Origin: a virus
Virus record (IMG/VR): IMGVR_UViG_3300034418_012348
Span: 1 to 28,257 of that record
Direction: 5' to 3' (one strand)
Length of the DNA stretch: 28,257 bases
Part shown: positions 22,986 to 28,257 of the stretch, in pieces
Numbering within the stretch: position 1 is the first letter of the stretch
Layout: each line of letters begins with the position of its first letter
Notes under the pieces: model-generated
Told to the model about the DNA's origin: nothing
The model's input: only the letters and a program-made list of their open reading frames with translations
Database searches by the model: none
Made by a program: the position numbers and the translations under genes

Positions 22986-23009
22986 CCCCGCACATGCGGG
23001 GTTTTTTTT
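22986..23009 (+). terminator. Strong intrinsic terminator after the polymerase gene
   Basis: CCCCGC (22986-22991) pairs with GCGGGG (22996-23001) around ACAT, followed by eight T residues (23002-23009). This is a textbook Rho-independent terminator that ends the replication operon and insulates the downstream early cluster. Confidence 0.92.
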
Positions 23010-23016
23010 CGCCTGC

Positions 23017-23045
23017 TTGCACTACCGGTAGCATGTATGTTAGAT
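23017..23045 (+). promoter_or_regulatory. Candidate sigma-70 promoter of the small-gene cluster
   Basis: TTGCAC (23017-23022) and TTAGAT (23040-23045) are separated by 17 bases, the ideal spacing for a host sigma-70 promoter. It lies directly after a strong terminator and before the first gene of a long same-strand cluster, where a promoter is required. Confidence 0.6.
23022..23031. promoter_or_regulatory. Candidate operator palindrome inside the promoter
   Basis: CTACCGGTAG is a perfect 10-base palindrome that begins at the last base of the -35 element and fills part of the spacer. A protein bound here would block RNA polymerase. The next gene encodes a ribbon-helix-helix protein, a family that binds short palindromic operators and often represses its own gene. 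Confidence 0.45.
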
Positions 23046-23073
23046 TTGAGCTTCATTCAGAAAGGAGATTTAA

Positions 23074-23295
23074 ATGACAGAAAACAGTAGGTCACCAAGT
23101 AAACGATCTAAGAACCCGTGGTTCACGGTAATGGTCCGTTGGGACAACATGCAAAAGCTGAAAGAAATATCAGCGCGTCACTGTGTGCCTATGACCCAAA
23201 CGTTGGCCAGGCTGATAGCCACCGACCATGCACTTGTTTTTCCAGAAAGCAGAAAGGAACCCGATGCCTGTACACACAACGTACATACAACTTGA
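23074..23295 (+). CDS. Ribbon-helix-helix DNA-binding regulator (probable)
   Basis: A 73-residue protein; ATG 23074 has an excellent AGAAAGGAG (23059-23067) six bases upstream. The pattern fits an Arc/CopG ribbon-helix-helix: a basic N-terminal arm (SPSKRSK), a strand WFTVMVRWD (16-24), helix A NMQKLKEISARH (25-36), a turn VPM, and helix B TQTLARLIATDHALVF (41-56). Such proteins dimerise through the strand, which contacts the DNA major groove. It is the first gene after the candidate promoter and palindrome, so it could be an autorepressor or early switch protein. The C-terminal tail is unstructured. The next gene starts inside its end. Confidence 0.6.
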   Translation: MTENSRSPSKRSKNPWFTVMVRWDNMQKLKEISARHCVPMTQTLARLIATDHALVFPESRKEPDACTHNVHTT

Positions 23296-23485
23296 AGTCG
23301 ACATTCACTATGAAATTGAACCGCCTGAGTTTGGGCTTCCTGAGCAAGTGGACATTCAAAGCGTTACAGCGACCGGGAATCACGGATCAGGGCGTAAACA
23401 GAATTTGCTAAAATACATTAACGAGTCGGACATGATTACCATCGAAGACGAAATACAGGAGAAAGAAAATGAGTCACATCAGTAA
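23264..23485 (+). CDS. Small hypothetical phage protein
   Basis: A 73-residue protein starting at ATG 23264, preceded by AGAAAGGAA (23251-23259). It begins MPVHTTYIQLEVDIHYEIEPPEFGLPEQVDIQSVTATGNHG, a beta-rich segment, followed by a short helix LLKYINESD and an acidic end (DEIQEKENESHQ). No known motif; likely soluble. It overlaps the regulator gene by 32 bases in another frame and the following gene by 17 bases. Confidence 0.6.
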   Translation: MPVHTTYIQLEVDIHYEIEPPEFGLPEQVDIQSVTATGNHGSGRKQNLLKYINESDMITIEDEIQEKENESHQ

Positions 23486-23666
23486 AACCCGTGAAGAAGT
23501 TCTTAAGCTTGGCACTGTTAACGATGACGGCACGATCACCTTCGATGCCTTTTTGCTGCAGGATGCCTTGATTGATCTCTATGGCCAGGCTTTCCGCCGC
23601 GGCGTGACGGAGTTCAGTGAGGGTATGGAGCGTGCCTATAAGGAGAAGGCCCATGAAGCTGTCTGA
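23469..23666 (+). CDS. Small hypothetical protein
   Basis: A 65-residue protein; ATG 23469 lies after AGGAGAAAGAAA. Sequence has a short beta hairpin (GTVNDDGTITFDA, 15-27) and a helix LLQDALIDLYGQAFRRGVTEFSEGMERAYKEKAHEAV, with mixed charge. The DDGTITFDAFLLQ style resembles small phage proteins, but no function can be assigned. Followed by a gene that starts inside its last codons. Confidence 0.6.
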   Translation: MSHISKTREEVLKLGTVNDDGTITFDAFLLQDALIDLYGQAFRRGVTEFSEGMERAYKEKAHEAV

Positions 23667-23916
23667 GGCCGGCCACACATCCAACATCGAGTACTGGAAG
23701 GCCGTGGCGCGCAGATACCAAGCACAGCGCGACATGGCCCTTCAGCAGGTGAAGTTTATGCAGGAAAAAATGCTGGCCGAAACCGGCAAGGCATACGATG
23801 GTAAAGACTGGCTACGTGATGTGGCTGCCAGCGGCGCTCGTCGCAACGATCCCATCCACAACTTTTTTCGCAAATTAAGGAGAGCATTCAATGGCTTTAG
23901 ACGTCGACAAGATTGA
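23653..23916 (+). CDS. Small basic hypothetical protein
   Basis: An 87-residue protein; ATG 23653 follows AAGGAGAAGG, so the in-frame start further upstream is not used. It is strongly basic at the C-terminus (FFRKLRRAFNGFRRRQD) and helical in the middle (IEYWKAVARRYQAQRDMALQQVKFMQEKML), which could bind nucleic acid or a membrane surface. It has no recognised family. Its end overlaps the start of the next gene by 26 bases. Confidence 0.58.
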   Translation: MKLSEAGHTSNIEYWKAVARRYQAQRDMALQQVKFMQEKMLAETGKAYDGKDWLRDVAASGARRNDPIHNFFRKLRRAFNGFRRRQD

Positions 23917-24166
23917 TACCAACATCCGCCATGCCATGGGCATTGTGGATCTGCTTATGGACAACATCGGCCACCGCGTAGACAGCAGTCAGGATTCTAT
24001 GGAGTACGCACTGTGGTCCGCAAAGAAACATTTGGAGGAGGCCGTCAATGAAATATCCGGTGATGGAGAAGAGCGAATTGCAAAAATACTTTCCGACTTG
24101 GACGACAGCCCGTTCGAAGATGATGAAGACCTTGATGAAGAATCCAAGGAGGACCCCTTCAAATGA
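23891..24166 (+). CDS. Small acidic hypothetical protein
   Basis: A 91-residue protein; ATG 23891 is preceded by AAGGAGAGC. An N-terminal helical region (DKIDTNIRHAMGIVDLLMDNIGHRV, 5-29) and AKKHLEEAVNEI precede a highly acidic tail (DLDDSPFEDDEDLDEESKEDPFK), which may mimic DNA or bind a basic partner. The acidic tail is the most notable trait; phage DNA-mimic inhibitors have this look, but nothing more supports that. The stop overlaps the next ATG in ATGA. Confidence 0.6.
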   Translation: MALDVDKIDTNIRHAMGIVDLLMDNIGHRVDSSQDSMEYALWSAKKHLEEAVNEISGDGEERIAKILSDLDDSPFEDDEDLDEESKEDPFK

Positions 24167-24468
24167 TCACTGGCCACAGCCTGGCGCAAATCATCAACCA
24201 AGAAAAGATGGATGATGCAGCCGTTGAAAAGCTCGTTAAGAAACCTGATCACTACACAGGTGGTGAGGTGGAATGTCTCCAGGCCATTAAGGCTGCGACA
24301 AAAGGACTGCCCGCTTATGAGGCTATTTGTGTTGGCCACATCATGCGGTACATCTGGCGCTATCGCGTCAAGCATGCAAAGAATCCACTCGTGGATGTTG
24401 GTAAAGCAAGATTTTTTTTTGATGAATTAGAAACCGCAATTAGAGACTCAGAAAGGGAACAATCATGA
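24163..24468 (+). CDS. DUF3310 family protein
   Basis: A 101-residue protein matching the DUF3310 (SaV-like) phage family: PDHYTGGEVECLQAI (28-42), then VGHIMRYIWRYRVK (57-70) and D78 followed by KARFFFDELE (81-90), the pattern of a conserved helical bundle usually found in early or nucleotide-metabolism regions. Function is not settled. AAGGAGG (24146-24152) is its ribosome site and ATG 24163 overlaps the upstream stop in ATGA. The gene contains a run of nine T (24412-24420) encoding FFF, which could be a slippage site, but the frame stays open and consistent. Confidence 0.85.
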   Translation: MITGHSLAQIINQEKMDDAAVEKLVKKPDHYTGGEVECLQAIKAATKGLPAYEAICVGHIMRYIWRYRVKHAKNPLVDVGKARFFFDELETAIRDSEREQS

Positions 24469-24821
24469 CCACAGCACTTGAACAAAAAGCACTTAACAAC
24501 ATCTTCAAAGGCCTGCAGTCCCTTGGCTGCAGCTACGTCATCATTGATAAAGACGGCGCCGACTACACCTATGGCGAGGCCTTCAAGAAGGGACGGAAGA
24601 AAAAAGGCAAGCACCCTCACGGCGCAATCCGCGACCATTACTGGCCGCTGCTCCAGGACCTCGCACCAGGCAACGCCACAGAGATCCCCGCCGGTCAGTT
24701 TTCAATCGACGACATCCAGTCCGGTGTGGCAGCAAAAGCATCCACCACCTGGGGCCCCGGCTCATTCGTCACGAGCCGCAACAAAGAGAAGAACGTTCTC
24801 GAAGTCTTAAGGGTGTTCTAG
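24465..24821 (+). CDS. Conserved hypothetical protein, alpha/beta
   Basis: A 118-residue protein; ATG 24465 forms ATGA with the previous stop. It has helix LEQKALNNIFKGLQSL (5-20), a beta segment SYVIIDKDGADYTYGEAFK, a basic patch GRKKKGKHPHGAIRDHYW (43-60), and a second half PAGQFSIDDIQSGVAAKASTTWGPGSFVTSRNKEKNVLEVLRVF. The IDDIQSGVAAKASTTWG helix followed by a beta hairpin is the type of small DNA-binding domain seen in phage regulators, but the family is not identified. Likely expressed with its neighbours. Confidence 0.6.
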   Translation: MTTALEQKALNNIFKGLQSLGCSYVIIDKDGADYTYGEAFKKGRKKKGKHPHGAIRDHYWPLLQDLAPGNATEIPAGQFSIDDIQSGVAAKASTTWGPGSFVTSRNKEKNVLEVLRVF

Positions 24822-24823
24822 CC

Positions 24824-25123
24824 ATGTTCGAAGTCAAAGAAACCCAAAAGCATGAAGACGGGTCCGCGACGTTCGAGGTCAACGGGAGTGCAGAGGATAT
24901 GCAAAAGCTGTTCGAGGCATTCTTCACCTCTGCGCTCATCAATGGCATTGATTACGCCGTGGAGTACAAGGACAAGTGGGTCGCTAGGCAACATCTCATC
25001 GACGCCGCCCTTGAGCTCGACAAGGCCCTCTGGGCCTGGGAGAACATTGAAGGCGTGAATTGGATCGACATCCAAGAAATCGTTAACAAGTTTCACGACG
25101 CAATAAAGGCAATACAAAAATGA
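24824..25123 (+). CDS. Small hypothetical protein
   Basis: A 99-residue soluble protein starting at ATG 24824, two bases after the previous stop. It opens with a beta hairpin (FEVKETQKHEDGSATFEVNGS), then helix EDMQKLFEAFFTSALINGIDYAV, and a second helical half (RQHLIDAALELDKALWAWENIEGVNWIDIQEIVNKFHDAIKAI). No motif or known family. The ending AAATGA overlaps the next gene's ATG. Confidence 0.6.
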   Translation: MFEVKETQKHEDGSATFEVNGSAEDMQKLFEAFFTSALINGIDYAVEYKDKWVARQHLIDAALELDKALWAWENIEGVNWIDIQEIVNKFHDAIKAIQK

Positions 25124-25326
25124 ACCAACCGGTCACGGTCTTGAGCTTTGCGCGCAAGCACGAAATCACTTTTGAGATGGCACAGGCCAAGCTTGAGGAT
25201 CTGATTGCCAATGGCAAGATGATCAAGGCGAGAATGCCGAACGGCCGTACTTACTACGTGAGCACTGCGCCAGAGATCAAGGCCCACGACCCTTTTAACC
25301 TTTGTAATACAGGAGAAAGCGAATGA
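25120..25326 (+). CDS. Small winged-helix-like DNA-binding protein (probable)
   Basis: A 68-residue protein; ATG 25120 overlaps the previous TGA. A helix-turn-helix-like unit VLSFARKHEITFEMAQAKLEDLIANGKMIKARM (7-39) followed by a beta hairpin GRTYYVST looks like a minimal winged helix (compare typical wing sequences with a conserved aromatic). It ends with KAHDPFNL, shared with the protein encoded at 25972. It probably binds DNA or an RNA polymerase subunit, but this is inferred from fold only. Confidence 0.55.
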   Translation: MNQPVTVLSFARKHEITFEMAQAKLEDLIANGKMIKARMPNGRTYYVSTAPEIKAHDPFNLCNTGESE

Positions 25327-25802
25327 CTACGGTGAAAATACCTGCTAATAAAAAGTGGCTTTGGGAAATATCACCAAACGCTAGATTAAGTGCAAAAGAT
25401 GTTGCTGATCTGTTGGAGTATGAGAGCCCCGGCCAAATCTACTATCTCGTTAGTAGAAATAAATTTCCAAAGCCAATGTCTTCTCCTTTTACTTCAGGCC
25501 AAATAATGATTAGAAGGAAATATTGGTCAGTTGATGACATAAAAAGAGAGGTGATAAAGCGTTTTGCTACCGATGACTTTGTTGACAAGAATGGAACGCT
25601 TAACACAAAAGAAGCAGCAAGGCTGCTTGGGCTTTCCACAGGAACGTTGTACAACGACAGAAGATCTGGTCATTTCGGAATACCTTACGTCCGTGTGGGC
25701 TACAGAACAGTTATTTACCAGAAAAAAGATCTTCTTGAGTGGATAGATAAACACAAAAAAATTGGTGGGAAATCGATTAAAGAGACAGGAGAAAGACTAT
25801 GA
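25323..25802 (+). CDS. Tandem HTH (AlpA/excisionase-like) DNA-binding protein
   Basis: A 159-residue protein with two helix-turn-helix units. The C-terminal one (93-141: LNTKEAARLLGLSTGTLYNDRRSG, then IPYVRVGYRTVIYQKKDLLEWI) matches the HTH_17/excisionase pattern. The N-terminal one (22-78: LSAKDVADLLEYESPGQIYYLVSRNKFPKP, then KYWSVDDIKREV) has the same layout, so the gene seems to be a duplicated domain. Such proteins act as excisionases, AlpA-type regulators or DNA-bending factors. ATG 25323 is in an ATGA junction. The gene is visibly more A+T-rich than its neighbours, which hints at separate origin. Confidence 0.72.
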   Translation: MTTVKIPANKKWLWEISPNARLSAKDVADLLEYESPGQIYYLVSRNKFPKPMSSPFTSGQIMIRRKYWSVDDIKREVIKRFATDDFVDKNGTLNTKEAARLLGLSTGTLYNDRRSGHFGIPYVRVGYRTVIYQKKDLLEWIDKHKKIGGKSIKETGERL

Positions 25803-25975
25803 GCTACGACAGCTTTTTAGATGCAAGCCTCGATGCTTACGACCCAGGGACCATTTACCTGAGTGAGAAGCACGTCCTTGAGATCGCCCATCGTTTTGAT
25901 CTGGGTGAGGAAACAGACGAGATCCTGAGATTTGCCCAGGCCATTCAAAACGCCTTCATGGAGGAAAACGGATGA
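25799..25975 (+). CDS. Small acidic hypothetical protein
   Basis: A 58-residue open frame with a GGAGAAAGACT ribosome site; ATG 25799 and the final TGA each make an ATGA overlap with the neighbouring genes, strong evidence that it is real despite its size. It reads MSYDSFLDASLDAY... and contains a helix EKHVLEIAHRFDLGEETDEILRFAQAIQNAFMEENG, with many Asp and Glu. It lies between two DNA-binding genes and may be an accessory partner, but no function is known. Confidence 0.65.
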   Translation: MSYDSFLDASLDAYDPGTIYLSEKHVLEIAHRFDLGEETDEILRFAQAIQNAFMEENG

Positions 25976-26241
25976 CCACACTGACCGTCGACGACATGTC
26001 CAAGCTTCTTAAGATCAAGAAGCGATCCGCACGAGCCCGTCTGCACGTTCTTACCAAGGCAGGAAAGGCCCGTCCCGTTGACCTCAAAATAGGCCGCAAT
26101 GGCACGGGGAAGTATGAGCTGTACTTTCCCCTGCGCGAGCTGCTCATGTGCCCGTCCGAGGTTCAGCTTGTGGCAAACGGCAAGATTAACTACAAACAAT
26201 TCTGTGCTGACCCGTTCAATCTGGGGAGGGGTGCGAGATGA
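25972..26241 (+). CDS. Helix-turn-helix DNA-binding protein (probable)
   Basis: An 89-residue protein; ATG 25972 is in an ATGA junction. LTVDDMSKLLKIKKRSARARLHVLTKAGKARPVDLKIGRNGTGKYELYFPLREL (4-56) has the layout of an HTH or winged helix: helix, KIKKRSARARLHVL recognition helix, and a beta hairpin wing. The protein ends FCADPFNLGRGAR, sharing DPFNL with the protein encoded at 25120, although the rest differ. Probable DNA or RNA binding; target unknown. Confidence 0.58.
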   Translation: MTTLTVDDMSKLLKIKKRSARARLHVLTKAGKARPVDLKIGRNGTGKYELYFPLRELLMCPSEVQLVANGKINYKQFCADPFNLGRGAR

Positions 26242-26459
26242 ACGTATACAAATTAATCGAAGAACACGGCCTGACTTTGCACGGTGACATTGAATACTTT
26301 GCCGAGTTGGTTAGGGCAGACGAGCGTGAGGCGTGTGCTCAAGCGTGTGAAGACCTCATTGGGACAAGAGCCATGGCTAAGCACTGCGCCGACGCCATAC
26401 GAGCAAGGCAACAAGCGGCATGGGCAGAGAAGCCAAAGATGAAAGAGAAGAACACATGA
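26238..26459 (+). CDS. Small conserved phage protein
   Basis: A 73-residue helical protein of a type widespread in phages, with ADEREACAQACEDL (27-40) as its conserved core, Cys33, Cys37 and Cys50 in the helices, and a basic end. It starts at ATG 26238 in an ATGA junction. The role is unknown; a structural or metal-binding role for the cysteines is possible but they are not in a clear zinc-finger pattern. Confidence 0.65.
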   Translation: MNVYKLIEEHGLTLHGDIEYFAELVRADEREACAQACEDLIGTRAMAKHCADAIRARQQAAWAEKPKMKEKNT

Positions 26460-26638
26460 GCCAGGTCCGCACCCACACCCAGGAAGACATCCAGGCCATC
26501 ACCCGCAAATGGAAAGGCCTGCAGGAAAAAGATATTCACTTTCTCTGGGTCTCCACCGCAGTAAAGAAAATCAACAAAGATCGCTACACCCTTATTGCCA
26601 AGCAAGTCGAAGCATACTTAAAAGAGAGGAACACATGA
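26456..26638 (+). CDS. Small hypothetical protein
   Basis: A 60-residue protein starting at ATG 26456 (ATGA overlap), in preference to an in-frame ATG at 26420. It reads MSQVRTHTQEDIQAITRKWKGLQEKDIHFLWVSTAVKKINKDRYTLIAKQVEAYLKERNT, a basic helical fold. The stretch before its start and that before the next gene share GAACACATGA with a purine-rich leader, so these junctions are nearly identical. Function not known. Confidence 0.6.
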   Translation: MSQVRTHTQEDIQAITRKWKGLQEKDIHFLWVSTAVKKINKDRYTLIAKQVEAYLKERNT

Positions 26639-26886
26639 ACGAAGAAAAGTTTTCAATCTGGGCCCTTGGCTTTGCCATGGGCGTCTTACTTGTCGTCGGT
26701 CTCGACCGCCTGTTCTCTGAGCCCTACACACCACCCGAAACAGAATCCCTCCACGCCGATAAGGTTCTGAGTATTTATCAACGAGGCAAGATCGATGCGC
26801 TCCTGGTGAGCGGCACACGGCCCAACTTCGAGCTCGAACAAGCATGCCTCACCCTCTGGGCCACTAAAGAAGGAGCTACAAAATGA
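26635..26886 (+). CDS. Small membrane-anchored protein
   Basis: An 83-residue protein starting at ATG 26635 in an ATGA overlap, not at the upstream in-frame start. Residues 7-24 (SIWALGFAMGVLLVVGLD) form one transmembrane helix, after an acidic N-terminus (MNEEKF), suggesting an N-out or uncertain topology. The rest (SEPYTPPETESLHADKVLSIYQRGKIDALL...) is soluble. Small membrane proteins in phage early regions can alter superinfection or host envelope processes, but nothing specific is visible. Confidence 0.6.
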   Translation: MNEEKFSIWALGFAMGVLLVVGLDRLFSEPYTPPETESLHADKVLSIYQRGKIDALLVSGTRPNFELEQACLTLWATKEGATK

Positions 26887-27158
26887 AAAAAAGAGCAGCC
26901 ATAACCCTTGAGGAGCATACGCTCTTAGCAATGAGTATTTATCACATCAAGGACAGCATACATGCACTGCACACTTTTCTTTTGGATAAAGAATCTTCCG
27001 GGCCGGAAATAATCCAGCTTAGATCCATGGGAGAAAGGCTAGATTCCCTTAGAAGTAAGCTTGATAGCAAATACCACGCGTTAATTGACGACGAAACCTT
27101 TAAGAAGTTTGGTCATATCTATTACTCAAGAGGAAAGCAAAATGAAACAACACGTTAG
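26883..27158 (+). CDS. Small hypothetical protein, AT-rich
   Basis: A 91-residue helical protein; ATG 26883 overlaps the previous TGA. It begins MKKRAAITLEEHTLLAMSIYHIKDSIHALHTFLLDKE and continues with a second helix SMGERLDSLRSKLDSKYHALI, and looks like a coiled-coil or helical hairpin. Codon use is AT-richer than neighbours. No recognised family. The last codons are overlapped by the next gene. Confidence 0.6.
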   Translation: MKKRAAITLEEHTLLAMSIYHIKDSIHALHTFLLDKESSGPEIIQLRSMGERLDSLRSKLDSKYHALIDDETFKKFGHIYYSRGKQNETTR

Positions 27159-27372
27159 TGGCGTCCCCTATCCCGTCGAGCTTGACGGACCACGGCCCAC
27201 GGACAAGGAACTGCAAGAAGTGGTGCTCGCCGTCATGACGAGCGGCATGGAGCAAAGTGGGGCCAAGTACAATTTGCCTGAGACCATGCTCATGGAATAC
27301 GGAGCACGGTGTTTTGAAAAGGGCTACTTGGCCGCACTGAAAGGCGATGATGATGGCAAAAGTTATTCTTGA
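27142..27372 (+). CDS. Small hypothetical protein
   Basis: A 76-residue protein; ATG 27142 is set by AGAGGAAAG (27129-27137), so the upstream in-frame start is rejected. It has a short N-terminal segment (SGVPYPVELDGPRPTDKELQEVVLAVMTSGMEQSGAKYNLPETMLMEYGARCFEKGYLAALKG) with an acidic end. The charged helices suggest a soluble protein, function unknown. It overlaps the next gene. Confidence 0.6.
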   Translation: MKQHVSGVPYPVELDGPRPTDKELQEVVLAVMTSGMEQSGAKYNLPETMLMEYGARCFEKGYLAALKGDDDGKSYS

Positions 27373-27571
27373 GTTCGACGCATTCGAGGAACAACGCGAA
27401 GCAGCTCACGCGGTCAACGGACTGAAGTACTACTGCGCTTTGTCAGAAATCGAAATACTTTTTCGCAATAAGCTGAAGTACGGACCACTGACCGAGGAGC
27501 AACACGAACTGCTGGAAGACCTTCAGCAAAAGTTTTTTGAAATCACGGAAGGACTTCTTGATGACCGTTAA
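27353..27571 (+). CDS. Small conserved phage protein (ILEFD type)
   Basis: A 72-residue protein. Three ATG codons run together at 27347-27355; AAAGG at 27340-27344 is best spaced (eight bases) for the third, at 27353. MAKVILEFDAFEEQREAAHAVNGLKYYCALSEIEILFRNKLKYG is a pattern seen in many tailed phages (ILEF, then a helical region with NG and a conserved R...K). No activity is known. The C-terminal helix LTEEQHELLEDLQQKFFEITEGLLDDR is acidic. Confidence 0.65.
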   Translation: MAKVILEFDAFEEQREAAHAVNGLKYYCALSEIEILFRNKLKYGPLTEEQHELLEDLQQKFFEITEGLLDDR

Positions 27572-27800
27572 GCTCGCCTCCAAAAAGTACGACCCCCAGG
27601 ACATTGTTCGCATCTGCGAGGGCATCGTCGAACGGGCCGCCAAGGGCAAGACCAAGGCCATTGCCGTCGTCGAGATCACCGACGAGAACAGTGTTCTTTA
27701 CTCATGCGCCCAGGCCATGCGTTGCACACAGCTTGAATTGGCCGGGGCCATCTCCCATTTACAAAGTAAGTTCATCACCACCAATGGAGAATTTGAATGA
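27561..27800 (+). CDS. Small hypothetical protein
   Basis: A 79-residue protein; ATG 27561 has GGAAGGA (27547-27553) upstream, while the earlier in-frame ATG at 27537 does not. It is a mixed alpha/beta sequence with KTKAIAVVEITDENSVLYSCAQAMRCTQLELAGAISHLQSKF; the AIAVVEITD/SVLYS strands resemble a small conserved phage alpha/beta fold. No catalytic residue pattern is evident. Its stop overlaps the next start. Confidence 0.6.
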   Translation: MTVKLASKKYDPQDIVRICEGIVERAAKGKTKAIAVVEITDENSVLYSCAQAMRCTQLELAGAISHLQSKFITTNGEFE

Positions 27801-28156
27801 TGATTGAGTTTATTCAAAAGCAAATCGAAGCGTCCGAGCGTCTCTTTGAAGTCATGCGCAAGGATCACAACGACCGCATGGCCGAGATGGAGCACTGGGC
27901 GCGGACCACGCAGAGCTTGATCGAGAAGCTCCACGAGCGCGACATGACCATCAGCATGCTAAGAACCGGCAAGAACGTACCCGATACGGGTACGAACGTA
28001 CCCACAACCGGTGAGGACGTGAGCTTCGAGAACGCCGAGCGCCGCATGAAGATCATGGAAAAACAAGTCGAGGCCCTGGCTGAACAGGTCAAGCGTCTGA
28101 AGGATGAGAACGAAGCGTTAAGGTTGGACCTGGGGCTCAAGGACCGCGGCCTATGA
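27797..28156 (+). CDS. Coiled-coil hypothetical protein
   Basis: A 119-residue protein; ATG 27797 follows GGAGA and overlaps the previous TGA. Helices at about 5-56 and 76-112 have heptad-like spacing (EFIQKQIEASERLFEVMRKDHNDRMAEMEHWARTTQSLIEKLHERD; MEKQVEALAEQVKRLKDENEALRLDL) joined by a linker NVPDTGTNVPTTGEDV. It is likely an elongated dimer. The linker DNA holds a direct repeat GAACGTACCC (27973-27982 and 27994-28003). Function not known. Confidence 0.65.
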   Translation: MMIEFIQKQIEASERLFEVMRKDHNDRMAEMEHWARTTQSLIEKLHERDMTISMLRTGKNVPDTGTNVPTTGEDVSFENAERRMKIMEKQVEALAEQVKRLKDENEALRLDLGLKDRGL

Positions 28157-28257
28157 GCTATTGCCCCGAGTGTCAACATCCAAAGAGCGAGGTCAAAGAA
28201 ACCCGTCGCTACAGGGACTACGAAAACTGGACCTCACGCACAAGACAGTGTTACAAC
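28153..28257 (+). CDS. Zinc-ribbon protein, 3' partial
   Basis: The first 35 codons of a gene cut by the window end, starting at ATG 28153 (ATGA overlap). It reads MSYCPECQHPKSEVKETRRY...SRTRQCYN: a CPEC pair at Cys4/Cys7 and a third Cys33, with the basic middle and spacing seen in NrdR-type and phage zinc ribbons, where a second CxxC would follow. It is probably a small transcriptional or nucleic-acid-binding zinc-ribbon protein. The missing 3' end decides whether an ATP-cone domain (NrdR) is present. Confidence 0.6.
   Translation, partial: MSYCPECQHPKSEVKETRRYRDYENWTSRTRQCYN

Noticed and set aside
24412-24420. Nine-T run as a programmed frameshift site
   Set aside because: It encodes FFF in a DUF3310 gene that reads well on both sides in one frame, so no frameshift is needed.
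27973-28003. GAACGTACCC direct repeats and a GTACCCG dyad as a regulatory site
   Set aside because: They lie inside a coding linker and are explained by a repeated NVP-x-TG peptide; no promoter is nearby.
1-28257. CRISPR arrays, tRNA, rRNA, insertion sequences or attachment sites
   Set aside because: No regularly spaced repeats, cloverleaf-like intergenic sequence, transposase or terminal inverted repeats were seen; almost all of the window is coding.

Overview
The window is a gene-dense stretch of a tailed double-stranded DNA phage (Caudoviricetes), most likely a podovirus-like phage of a Gram-negative bacterium and similar in gene content to uncultured aquatic phages. The support is the combination of lysis genes, large internal virion (ejection-type) proteins and a phage-encoded family A DNA polymerase, with genes packed end to end and often sharing an ATGA, GTGA or TTGA junction. 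I see no terminase, portal, major capsid, RNA polymerase, integrase, tRNA, rRNA or CRISPR array; the head genes presumably lie outside the window. The host cannot be named from the sequence.

Layout. (1) 1-14131, plus strand, late genes: the 3' end of a glycine-rich tail-fibre-like gene built from long in-frame repeats, a 2-oxoglutarate/Fe(II) oxygenase, a conserved small phage protein, a lysis cassette (tail-anchored membrane protein, 3-TM holin, M15 peptidase), three virion/tail proteins (3388-6541), and four large proteins that look like internal or ejection proteins (6629-14131). (2) 14107-16246, minus strand: a two-gene unit, SNF2-like helicase then PD-(D/E)XK nuclease, the only genes on this strand. 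It meets the late genes tail to tail with a 25-base overlap. (3) 16327-22932, plus strand, replication: two conserved small proteins, a probable single-strand DNA-binding protein, an archaeo-eukaryotic-type primase, a UvrD-like SF1 helicase and a family A DNA polymerase with proofreading exonuclease. An intrinsic terminator follows the SSB-like gene and a strong one follows the polymerase gene. (4) 23017-28257, plus strand, probably early: a candidate promoter carrying a palindrome, a ribbon-helix-helix regulator gene, then about 20 very small overlapping genes, including several predicted DNA-binding proteins, a DUF3310 protein and a zinc-ribbon protein cut by the window end.

How it fits together. 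The primase, SF1 helicase, PolA and SSB-like protein could form a replisome with no DnaB/T7 gp4-type helicase, with the opposite-strand helicase and nuclease available for recombination or end processing. The polymerase has leucine at the position equivalent to E. coli Pol I Phe762, a marker used to classify virioplankton polymerases. The two regions expected to start early transcription (16247-16326 and 23010-23073) both hold a CTTGC followed by an ACTA...TAG dyad, so the ribbon-helix-helix protein may control both. The points most worth a second look are this shared dyad, the SSB-like C-terminal tips on both the SSB-like protein and the primase, the inverted helicase/nuclease unit, the Leu762 polymerase and the cluster of small DNA-binding proteins.
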